Origin: Lethocerus indicus
Taxonomy: Eukaryota; Arthropoda; Insecta; Hemiptera; Belostomatidae
Assembly: GCA_019843655.1 (NCBI GenBank)
Contig: JACDQD010000103.1
Coordinates: 310,001 to 374,000, forward strand
Direction of reading: 5' to 3'
DNA length: 64,000 nucleotides
A model generated the notes under the pieces. It saw only the letters and a list, made by a program, of their open reading frames with translations, made no database searches and was not told the DNA's origin. Both the position numbers and the translations under genes were made by a program. Numbering within the stretch: position 1 is the first letter of the stretch; each line of letters opens with the position of its first letter. Positions 33,405 to 44,392 of the stretch are shown here, in pieces.

Positions 33405-34934
33405 TCACTGTATCGCGGTTTTTTCTGAAAAACGTAAATTTTGTTTTCGCATGAAGCGACATTCTGAAATTAGTCAAGTGGGAACGACAATTGTTTCGCT
33501 ATAGTTCGTACAAAGTCATGGCCAATTCAATACCTTAATGCTTCGTGTTTCCTAGTCAAGTGTGAAAGCCCTGCTTTCAATACTGCCTGTCCGGTTCTTT
33601 TTTGATACATTCTCAGCTTTGAGCATTGAATTCTTGTTAGGATTTCAACAACAACTCCCTGTCCTTGTATTATTGCTTTCTAAATTAACTACCTAATAAT
33701 AATAGATTTGTATCTTATTTATTATTAAAACTAGTGTTATCAGTCATAATGACAGACGGGGTAAGCCGTTATCTATCTCGGTAGATTCAGTACAGATATA
33801 AACTCCAATTACAATAGATGGATTATTGATTTCATAATAATCGTAAGTCTGAGTGGATTATTTTTATAAGACTCAATCAGTTTTCTCATCAACTTAAATG
33901 TATACAATTTACGCTTTCAACCTAGAGTCTAATAATAATAAGGTTAAGCGACCGGTTGAAGTACCGAACCTGTATTTAGCGATAATTGCGATATGAAAAT
34001 TCCCCTTTCGACGATTTTTCAATTAGTAATATCAGGATTGCTGATTTCGTGCAATTTTAACTTATCGATTTCACTCTACACGCGATAAAAGGACGGGCTT
34101 TCGAGTCGAAACGAGGCTAGTCCGTATCCACTTAAATTTGATATTAAATTGAAATGTTATCGGATATATTCAAAAGCCTAAACTTTGCAGTTTACAATTG
34201 GTAGGTGCGAGACCCCGAGGTCTCGGGTCCTTGGGAGTCGGTTGAGAGGCCCCTTTCACGATTTCACCTTCGGATTGCTTCACCGATTTTCGCCTTTCCT
34301 TAATTGACCCTTACTCTTATTAAGGTGACTACCGGCGTTATTTATTTTACAACTGCTAGATTTTGAAAACCTCTCACCTCAGTCCGGTCTTGACACAGGA
34401 GTTCGTACACTGTCGTTATAGGGGCTGAACAGAAAAGAACTAGTTGTCATTGTTTATAGCATTACTTCATAATACGGTTGTCTCTGTCTTTAAGATAACG
34501 AGAAAATCCTACTATAACACTCAAAAAATGCTACGGGCGAAAAATGGATGTGGAACAAGCAAGAGAGATGATATTCCCAACTCTAACTAAACTCTATATA
34601 ATATAATAAAATATATATAAATACATGATCTTCGAATTGAATTATTTATTGCAAACATATCAATTATTGTTATTTGGTAACAAAAAATACATTTTATCCC
34701 ATAAAAATTGTATTTACACGAACGCCCGATAAGAAATGTATGCTAAATACGGTTGTGGGGACTTAAAATGCGCGCTTAAAATGCGGACGTTGATGTTGAA
34801 CACGTGTATTAATGGGGTTCAAGGTTGTTTCCTACAGTTCTCCGAGCAACCGGGACAGAAAGGTCAAATGGCAGACTCTGAGTTGACATTGCCCGCGTGC
34901 AAAACTTAATGGGTCACTTAATGGACTGAAATAT
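33403..34934. other. non-coding, no feature recognised
   Basis: AT-rich. A TATA-like stretch is near 34595-34620. No ORF of note. Confidence 0.4.
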
Positions 34935-35364
34935 CGTAGATTTGTTGTGTTTCTGTCTCCTCTCGCTGGTTTGGTCTTTTCCTAGACCGCTTTCGGCCGC
35001 TCGCCGTCTTCAGTAGCGGTGTTAATAGTCACTATTGGCACATTGGATGTTTTTCGGGAATCCTCACTGCACTGTCACTGTCACTTGTCTGTTTGTCGTC
35101 CCCCTTGTCGAATTATTTGTTAACAAAATACCGTAGATTTCGTGTGTTTGGTTTGGGGGTCTTTTGCTAGACCGGTCAAAAAATCGGTCAGAAAAGGGGG
35201 ACGAAAAACATACAACCACTGCAGTACAAGTGTCAGTGACAGTGCAGTGAGGATGCCCCGAAAACATCCAATAGGGACTAACACCGCTACTGAAGATGGC
35301 GAGCGGCCGAAACCGGTCTAGCAAAAGACCAAACCAACAAGAGGAGACAGAAACACTAATCTAC
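34935..35364. mobile_element. longest hammerhead-like element copy (430 bp)
   Basis: Flanked by GGACTGAAATAT (34923-34934) and GGACTTAAATAT (35365-35376), 12 bp with one mismatch. Both ends are CGTAGATT/AATCTAC and the asymmetric tail is absent. The spacer is itself an inverted repeat (CACTGCACTGTCACTGTCACTTGT and its complement). In the centre sits a second CCGTAGATTTCGTGTGTTTGG start near 35132, as if one copy were fused into another. The left motif is mutated and the right one intact. Confidence 0.8.
35286..35322 (+). ncRNA. hammerhead-like ribozyme motif
   Basis: GCTA, CTGAAGA, T, GGC-GAGCG-GCC, GAAAC, CG, GTC, TAGC, identical in sequence to the complement of 18457-18493. Confidence 0.45.
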
Positions 35365-35376
35365 GGACTTAAATAT

Positions 35377-36680
35377 ATTTTCTGTTCGTCAATTGTTTGT
35401 AAAATATTGTTGCCTCAAAATTTTCCAATACCCAGCGTCCAGTTCCAGACGCCACTTCGCACGCTATATACTGTCAGATTTTGTTGTGAAATGTTACGTT
35501 AACGGCACTGAAATGGGTCCGAATAGACGGGATAAATGGGGCCTGAAACGGGTCCAGGGTGACCTACAAAAACGGGTCTATTCCTGTTGAGATCCCGCCT
35601 GCCAACGGACTACCACCGCGGCTGAAATAGAGTCAAAGCCTTACACAACTCTGCCGTTTTGACACATATTCTATCGTCGCTCCGCATATTTCACCTAGAT
35701 TTTTATTTCCGAAAGACCAATTTAGATTATAGACAAAGCATTTTAAACATGCGCATGCAATAATATAAGAAACCACCAGAGACATGATGACTGGATCAGA
35801 GAATGTTTGCATTTCTCCAGTTCCATTTTTCCTTACAGCAAATTATATTCCGTTGTAACGTTTTAGTAGAATTAATGTCTTACATACGATTTTTAGAAAA
35901 ATTGAAATTAATTTACTACCATCATTTTTATGGCTTATCCTCCTTTTACCCAATCTTCTATAAAAATTGATCCTTATTATAAATACATGATAATATAATA
36001 AACGTAGTAGGTTTTTCAGCAAAGGAACTTTCACATAACGTATTAAAGTTTTGGGGCCATCGACAGTTTGGAATTTCATCAATGCCTTAATTAGTCACGA
36101 TTTGATCTCGAACTAGACCGGTTTCCTTCAATTGTGCAACGGCGTAACACAATCACAGATATGACAGAATTCTCCTCACTATAACAATAATATTACTAAC
36201 GATGGGGAAACGTCTTAACAGTTGTATGAGGATTTTTATTATGAATTATACACACCTACTAATTAAGCTCGGTATTGCACAATTTCTAGCCCAAATTCCA
36301 AGGAAATCAAATCGGGTTCTTGTGTAAATCAACTTTCCTTCTGGTATTTACCAACATATACTGGCGAAACAGATAAAATTGTCGCAGGTATATAATGTAT
36401 TGATGGCCATGGTGATTGATCCCACCGAGGTCGTTGCTTAGCAATAAATGCATCACAAGGACGTTTATTAACATTACGCCGAAAACCCCGTTTTCCCCTT
36501 CGAGAAAAACCGTAACTTTTTCCTCGATTTGTTTCTCAACCTTCCGACAATCCGGTTTGGTTGGGAAATCTCGAGGGGCAAAAACCGATCTGTGGAAATA
36601 TTAACAGTTCTAGTTACCGAGTCACGAGATACGAACCTCTGATGCGTCAATTAATTATTTCGACGTGAAAGACTAGCGAA
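35377..36680. other. non-coding, no feature recognised
   Basis: Short ORFs only. A half-site CTAGACCGGTTTCC lies at about 36112. Confidence 0.4.
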
Positions 36681-36695
36681 GTGACTCAAAAAAGT

Positions 36696-36765
36696 GCTAC
36701 TGAAGGTGGCGAGCGGCCGAAACCGGTCTGGCAAAAGACCAAACCAGTCCGGCGGTACAGAAGAA
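36696..36765 (+). ncRNA. hammerhead-like motif in a truncated element
   Basis: GCTA, CTGAAGG, T, GGC-GAGCG-GCC, GAAAC, CG, GTC, TGGC, then CAAAAGACCAAACCAG. A9 is changed to G, and stem I keeps pairing by a G:U wobble. The outer arm and spacer are gone, so this is a relic. Confidence 0.4.
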
Positions 36766-38197
36766 TATATTCTATTTTCTTCATAAAAAAAAATTATCAA
36801 GAATATCGCCTAAATATTTACAGGTATCTGGCATGCAAAAATAGTGTGCCACAACTGGGGTCTCAGAAACGGAATTCAGATTCCAATAATTTCAGTTCAC
36901 TGAACAGTTTGCAAACAAACTTATTTGCGGAATAAGCTGCTGTACAGGAGGTTGTTAAGAATAACACAGTTTGTTAAAAACTCTGGAACGCAAAATACGA
37001 ATAACATAAATATCGAACAAACATGTTCGATCGGACTTTCAAATGACAAAAAAATTGTCTCTCTCGGGTTAATATTTAAATGCGGGTATATTATATAAGA
37101 AAACCATGCGAAGTATGCGCCTGAATAAATTTCAGCTTCTATTGGTGGAGGACGCCTGGAGCCCAGAGTTATGAATTTGTACAACTTTTTGTCCGACCCG
37201 AAGGTCGTACCCGGTACCTTGTTAGCGCCACAGCGAATGGCGTAGAGCGAACTTTGTCCGCACTTCAGTTCCGAGATAATTTTCGGGTTTCACTTGAAAA
37301 TATTTTATTAAAAAATGCCTATTTTGAAAGGGATAGGCCAAACTGTAATTAGGTCAGTGGCGGAGTGAATCGACGATGCCAATTTCTATGTTGGGACCGT
37401 TAGCGGAGGATAGCTCCCCGTCCGTATACTCCGACAGCTGTTGAGAGTTTAACATGAACGAAATAGTTGATAAGAGTCGCAAACAATTTTTTTTTTATTT
37501 TCAACTTTTGGACTGTCAGTCCAATAAAAATAAATCGTTTAAACGGTCTCGAGAGAGATTTTTATTTAAAAAGAAATTATTTCAAGAAATTGTTGAGAAA
37601 TCGGGCGAGTTGGGACAAGGTTAGATAACAGTAGTGGGCTACCTCCGGCTTTGAGATTAAAAGGAGATTCAGAGATTAAATTCCTTCATTAATAACAAGA
37701 TAGCGCTTTCTTCGTCAATTCCAAAAATACATTATTATTATTTATTATTTAATTGCCCCAACAGGACCTCCAATCCTCCACGATTCAATTGCAGATGATC
37801 GGTTGTGTACGGTTTTGAAGTAGATCTCGACGGGATATTTGCCATTTAAATAGTAAATAGTAATAAAAACAACACTTATATACCAACAAGTATATTCAGA
37901 CCCAATATTCGTGTAAATAAATATAGAAAGACGCGTGTATCTGTAGGCAGGCATGTATCAAACAACATTTGTATATCGTCTACGATGTCCTGCGTTTATT
38001 TGATCAAGACTTGCACCGGCACTTGCACTTGAATTCCTAATTAATCCTAGTTAATCCATCAAATCGCAATGTCCCAGGATAGTGCGTATGTTAAAATAAT
38101 AGTATTGTATTACTGTATTATTATTCTCCTGTACTTAAAATCCGATCTTCTTTAAAGTTGTGAGGACTTAACGGTACCGGTTCGGTGGTCTGCCCTA
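36766..38197. other. non-coding, no feature recognised
   Basis: AT-rich sequence with ORFs below 90 codons, none recognised. Confidence 0.4.
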
Positions 38198-38266
38198 TCA
38201 CGTTGCCAATACCGGTGGCTCACGGTAAGGCAATAGGTAGCAGATTCTGTTACCGATATTACCACC

Positions 38267-38331
<65 letters not shown>

Positions 38332-38521
38332 CCTCAGGCGGTTCAAAGACCCCGCGGATGTAACTCAGAAAGAATCCATCGGCTAACTGCAGAACCGGTT
38401 TCATCACGACACGAAGCACGTCGTCTCCACCATCTTCTGGTCTATCTTGGAGTTGGAAAATTAAATTTTTCACTCGCTCCGAGAGTGTATCTCCGAAACG
38501 ATTACCGCCACTAAACCTCAT
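38198..38521 (-). CDS. possible exon or small ORF ending in a (GA)n-encoded Arg-Glu run
   Basis: ATG at 38521 starts 107 codons. The first 64 residues have mixed, protein-like composition (NLIFQLQDRPEDGGDDVLRV, then VMKPVLQLADGFFLSYIRG) and an in-frame stop lies just before the ATG. From about 38327 the frame enters the (GA)n repeat, giving about 20 alternating E/R residues, then 23 more residues to a stop. No donor of good quality separates the two parts. I do not recognise the protein. It could be a real exon beside a microsatellite or a chance ORF. Confidence 0.25.
38268..38326. repeat. (CT)n microsatellite
   Basis: 59 bp of uninterrupted TC/CT, ending in ATCTCCCTCAG. Confidence 0.95.
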
Positions 38522-39211
38522 TCGATCTCAATAATAAAGTCACCAACTGCGCATTCGGCAGTGGAAAAGTCGGACCGCGCTGCTTGGTACTGGAGCAGAG
38601 CTGGATTTATGCAAGAGGTCGGGGTCTAGCGTAGGACGCCGCTCTCAGTGTCTGTCGGCTTTCACTTTTGGAAATCTCAGTGGGAAAGCTCGGCGCTCTG
38701 TTACAATATAACTTTTCGCGGCGATGCAACACAAGGATTTCATTACAGAAAACCCAATCGCCGGCCAGTATTTCATATCACGAACGCGTATCGTCATTTC
38801 GGCCTTACAAAAAAGAATGTGATATCCACTAAAAAAATAATCAAGACCATGTCGAATATTTGTACAATGCTGAACTCGAATAAACATTTATTTTTTCGTC
38901 TAAAACGGACCAATTTTCGTGTCAAAGGGACGCGAAGACATTTCATTCAACAGCGTGCTATCATACGTAGATACTTAGAAAATTATGAATGTTTTAATCA
39001 TTAAAATGTGATGGCGTAAGAACCAACAACATTGTTCGGAGGACGGAAATATCAAACAGGTTGATGAGTGGATATATATCACCATAGATTGAATTGATGT
39101 AATAAATTTTGTACGAGGTTTCTTCGGACAAAAATTACAAGATAAATTCAAGCACAAAAAACGAGACATATTTTTCATGCAAAATGTAAGAATTAATTTT
39201 TGATATTTAGT
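38522..39211. other. non-coding, no feature recognised
   Basis: A 118-codon ORF (38648-39004) and its opposite-strand partner have no recognisable domain. Confidence 0.35.
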
Positions 39212-39409
39212 AACATTTTGACTTTGGAAATCATTTTATTTTGCTAAAAATGAAACTTTAATTATTAATCTACTATATATTCACCGATATTATCGACAAC
39301 TCTCCGCCGGCCACTTTTTCCGGCAAATTTTCGATTCCCCTCTTGATGAACACCTCAAGACCAAAATACATCTTATCAAATTGTCGATTACTTTTGGGTA
39401 CACCTAATA
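39212..39409 (-). repeat. MITE family A, copy 2 (inverted)
   Basis: The reverse complement starts AGGTGTACCCAAAAGTAATC (39409 downward), contains GATAAGATGTATTTTGGTCTTGA and the TTAATAATTAAAG block, and ends at CCAAAGTCAAAATGTT (39212). It is the most complete copy for the left end. Confidence 0.65.
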
Positions 39410-42400
39410 TAATCACTCTTGTGAGGGTGGGAGGGGTCGGAGGGAGGGAGATAATTTTTTCAAATTTTTACAAAAAAATCTTCATAAATATAAACCGTGA
39501 CAACAACACTTCGATTATTATTACTTCGAACCGATCGCTTTGTCCGACTCCAATAACAACCTTCTATCATAAGATTATCTAGGTGTCCGTGTGGAAATAT
39601 TTAAATTGGCGTCTGTCGAAATATCAAAATAATAATTCGATGTTCGCGGCCGGACGAACATTGATTCAATAGGAGAGACGAAGTATTTCACAATTGGTTC
39701 GCACGGGGGGGCTTCGGGAGAAACCGCGTCTGCCCACTCGTTCACATAGAGTTCGGAGTGCCGCTCTAGATTACATACTGAAAGTGATTATTGTCTGTAT
39801 TTCGTCGCTTCTGTTTCGCCAGTATCGATTTCACCGGACGGAGGGGGTGTTTGCCCAGCGTGTGAGATTGAATGGAGTGAATCAAAATCATATGTACAAA
39901 TAAAATCCAGCTCTATTTCACCATTCTAGGCACGCTACAGTGGACCTAGTTGATGGGCTAAACGGGATGCAATTTTACAGCGGGTGGAATCAGTTGGGCG
40001 TCGACTGAAAAGCCGAACACCAGGAGTCGATTTGGGGGCATAACAATGCCGTTTACCGCTTCGGGTTCGATGAACCGTTTAAACTCCGGCTGTGTGGAGG
40101 GAGGAAATTAGAACCGAGCGTGGGCTTCCAAATTATCGGCTGGCTTTCGAAAACCGATTTTCATTTTGAATCTGTTACAGTCAATTTTGATTCCGAATTC
40201 GGGTTGACCAGAATACAATTTCCGTAGTCGTTTCACATATATATTGGGATCGTAAAGTGCCGATCACTTTACCGGTCGGTGATGACAACTTTGCGGTTAT
40301 TGAGAAACGCAATAATTATCGACCTGTGTTTACCGGTGATGTCATTTGCGTGGACCGATGCCGCTCATGTTTTTTATTGCGAAATTTCCGAGATTCCAAG
40401 CGCATAACCGGGACGGTTTTTATTACCGTTTAATTTTTCAAAAATCACCCGGCCATCGTAGCAAGGATCGCTGAGGCGAGGCCCGTCGGACCACTGCGGG
40501 GAAGTGTAATTTTGTTCATAAGGTTTAGTGCAATTTTGCCTAAATAGAACTGCGATGACTCCTAACACTGTCATTGCAATGACATGTCGAATGAATCAGA
40601 GATAACTTTTTTATGACCTTATGTTGTTAATAAATTTTAATGTTTCCCCTTTCTCGTCTTCCGCAACAAGGTTTGATCAGACGAGGTTAAAAGGTTTCGT
40701 ACTCGGACGGTGATTTATTATCTACCAGAGAAATCAGAATTAGTGGTGCAATATTTTACACAACGCAAGATCGGACGAACAAAAGGCACAGAAATAATTT
40801 CTAACTGTATCTCAGTCTTATGAAAGTAGGAAAACATTTTTACAGGATTACGTAGCAAGTTAGTACAGAGTCCTTCTTTTTGGCCAATCATGTTCGGTAT
40901 TATTTGAAATCCGGGACAAAATATTATGAACTGGAAAACTGAAAATTTTTACTCGATTCCCCTGCGGATTGAAACAAAGGCAAAGGCTAATCCACAAGGT
41001 CGTTGAGGTGACGTAACACGACCGGCCACCTCAGTTGTATCAGACAGAAGGACGACCGACACTCGACCGCGGTTTATAGTCCGATTATAAAAGCCAAAGG
41101 ACAGTAGTAACACGTAATTGGTACTGACAAAAAACCGGTCCCGTTCGGCGGAACATACTGAAATGAAAACTACGGGTTACACAGAGCAAACGCGTCCCCA
41201 TAATACACAACCACTGAAGCCGAGGAAATCATATACGAAACGATGGACGCCCCTAACATCCAGCCAACGAACGCACTGTGTTCTAGACTGCGAAGCATGC
41301 GCACTATAACCGGCGTAATAGTGTTAATAGGCAGTGTACAAGTGTCGGAGGAATTATCGTCCTACTGGAAGTTAGTAACAATTCAAGTTATGATTGCGGA
41401 AACGTTCGCCCATTCAAATTGTTTAGTTGTCATCGATTCCAGATCAGAATCAGATTCCAGGCCGTAAAAAAATTACGAAAAGTGTGGAAATTCGTTGGTA
41501 ATATATAAAGTTTAATACATACATGCAGTCAAGTGTTCCACGCATATAGGCCGTCCTAATAAAGAATCCTGTCAACACTGATAATGGATAGTTATCATCC
41601 GAGTATCGAATTCGGTGTGGTCGATTGAATTGTCTCTGTATTTATTTATTGGCTCTACAGCTTGAAGTGAATACTGCCAACAAAGTCATGCCCTACAATA
41701 TCTTCCATGAGATATGAGCTGTATAACTATAGAGGGCGGGTAATCCAATCACTCCGGTGCAGGGAAAAAGGATGTTAGATGTCCCCACAGTGGTGACAAA
41801 CTAAGGGGATGAACGAGGCTTTTTCGGGAGGGGGGGGGAGAAGAAAAAAAAACAAGCAGGAAAAAGCCATGAACGAAGAGAGCCTTATTACTAAAAAAGG
41901 GCGGAGGGTTGAAAATTGCTCAGTAAAGTTGAAGTGGAGTTGCTTTACTAATTAAAAACTATCGATCCGCGTTAATAGCCAGCCCTTAATAAACACCTAT
42001 CTCGCCCTTGCTTCCATATCGCGATGCCCTTCTTCCGTCCGCGTTTCCAACCCCCATTAATAATACACGCTAATCGGTCTCGACTGAATTTTCTTCTTGA
42101 AAATACAAGAGTATAACCTCATCCTCGATAATTACATTTGTAGAGCAGAGTTTCCTCGAGGTAAACATGAAAAAATGCCCGTTGGAAAGCAGTGTTTATC
42201 TACGGTGTAGTGCAAACAGGGTGCCCTACAGGCAACAGAGTGAGCGGACGAAACCTGTCTAGCAAAAGACCAAAACAGATCACCCATTCGTCTAATTGGA
42301 AGGAGAACAAAGCGTCGGTTTCAAAATTAAGAAAAAAACTACTTAATGGTTCCGAATGGTCGCCGCGGACAAAGAACACGGGTCCTACATTAGCGTCGAC

Positions 42401-43523
42401 TGTTGCCCGTCCACTTCGGGGCCGGACCTCAATTTAAAAGTCGTTAGTCCCAACTTTTAACAACTCGACTTTTCCTAGAGGGAAATGACACAATCGCTTT
42501 TCGACGACGACAACAACAGCAGCAGCAAAAAAAAAGATAAAGAAAAAAGAAAAGCTGTTTTACGAATGCTTTCGAAACCGAGTTGAAAAGAATGGGCCCA
42601 TAAATGCGCGGCCTACCGTAAGAAGAATATGTTCCCCAATCGCTAGGTAACACGCATACTTAGATTTTCATGATAAAACATAAAAATTATACCTCAAAAC
42701 GAATACGTGCGGTTTGAGCAACTTTTCAGTTCGCTCGTTTTTGTTAAATGTAGAGGTTTCTTCCGTAGGAATGCGTCTATAATATTCACTTATATCGCAT
42801 TTATTATTTAGAGAAATACCCAATTAAGATCTAATGGTTGTACCGGTGTTCCCCCAGTTCCGCTCCTGATCAAATGTGTGGAGCCACATTAATTACAGTA
42901 ACATAAATCGTAACAGATATTACGGTCAAGTTTACATGAGTAAACACTGCACTGAACTTTATCAAAGACTGTGAGTTGTACGGGAATTCTACGGCATAGT
43001 ATCGACGTGATACGCAATAAAACAATCTATAAATTTGTCCCAATTCCTAGACCGTTACAGCAGTGCTACAATTGCAAATGGTAGAACGGTAGTTTGTCTC
43101 AAACTGGCCATATTGAAGGCATCGATGGGAAAACGAGCGTTCCCAAAAAGCAGTTCCGCTTTCACTCAAAACGCCGCCACCGCTATACAACAAAGTTCTG
43201 CTACTTCCAGAGATAACGTCCATTATCCGCAACATCGCCTATCCGACACACTGTTACGGCGTAATTTATTTTCTAAGAAAACTTACTTCCTACCTATGTC
43301 GAGCTCGTCACAACGAATCCATTGTTCTCAGCGGCCTTTGTACAGTGGCAACAGTGGGTTAGTTGGAGGCAATTATAAATTGTAATTGTCGTCAGTAATA
43401 TAGTGATTAGGCACCAGTATTACATTTGGAGTCCAAATTCATATTGGTTCAAGAGCCGCATATAACATAATTAGATGTCAAGCAGAGCAGTACAGATATA
43501 ACGTAATTACCTATAAATTGTGA
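39410..43523. other. non-coding, minor low-complexity tracts
   Basis: Contains a G9 run near 41830, an imperfect GAC/AAC/AGC triplet tract at 42502-42526, and a hammerhead-family fragment at 42238-42276 (GCGGACGAAACCTGTCTAGCAAAAGACC). ORFs up to 116 codons (43035-43385) have no recognisable family. Confidence 0.4.
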
Positions 43524-43525
43524 TA

Positions 43526-43860
43526 CGAGGTTCAAAAAGTATCGCGAATTTTAGATTTCCGCGAAATAAATATATTCAATCTACGGTTTTTTTGTAGCCT
43601 CGTGTATGTACACGTGTATCTCACTTATGCCGACAATTTCAGGCGTCGTGAATGTTCGGTTAATTATAATAATTGATCTCGGAGCTTAACGAGATCACAA
43701 AAAATGAATTTTCGAAGCGCTTTGAGGATTGGAAAAAAACGTTGGCACAAGTGTATATCTGGTGGGAGATTACTTTGAAGGGGACAAAATAGATATTCAT
43801 AAATAAATAAGTAATTTTTGAAAAAACCCAAAATTCGCGATACTTTTTGAACAGACCACG
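43526..43860 (+). mobile_element. mariner-family deletion derivative, copy 2
   Basis: TA at 43524-43525 and 43861-43862. The terminal repeats match copy 1, but the left one lacks CTGT after GAGGT. It retains more transposase than copy 1. FEDWKK, RWHKC and GDYFEGDKIDIHK can each be read, but in three different frames (43718-43807), so it is a frameshifted C-terminal relic. Confidence 0.85.
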
Positions 43861-43862
43861 TA

Positions 43863-44392
43863 AACAGAAGTTATTTATACAACCGCGCTAATAACTGCGT
43901 ACTATGTTCAATTTTTTTGGAATATTTTTTAAAATAATTTTCGCCTATTGCGAAAACGTGATACTAGTTAATGACGAAATGTTTGCTGATGGTGTAATGA
44001 CTCGTTTCGATGATACTAGGCATGAAGAAAAACGAAATAAATAGTGAGTGATTCAGAGATAAAAAGTGATGAAGCACGGTGTGAAAATAATAATGAACCA
44101 TATCTAGAACGATTATTATCCGATACTGGCAATGTCATCGACTCCTGAAGTATAACCAATGTTTTTAAATTGATTATTGGGATCATTTATTTATTGGTAA
44201 ACATAAAAAACAACAGGGAATAACCGAAATTATCGGTAAAGGAAACAACTGTGTGGCGGTGTTCATTTGGCGCTCCTCTACATCACTGCTCTTTTCGATG
44301 CGTTCAAAATATTAAAAACTTGATTTTGTTAAATTTTGGAACAATGAATTAGCCTATAAATTCGCACAATAATTAATGCGTTCAATTCGTAT
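43863..44392 (+). repeat. longer repeat flanking mariner copy 2
   Basis: Second copy of 22683-23295. Homology runs to TTAATGCGTTCAATT and stops at about 44392. A frame of 32 codons (44050-44148) reads DSEIKSDEARCENNNEPYLE and LLSDTGNVIDS to a stop. It looks protein-like and is partly deleted in copy 1. Function unknown; a transposase N-terminal acidic region is one guess. Confidence 0.75.
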
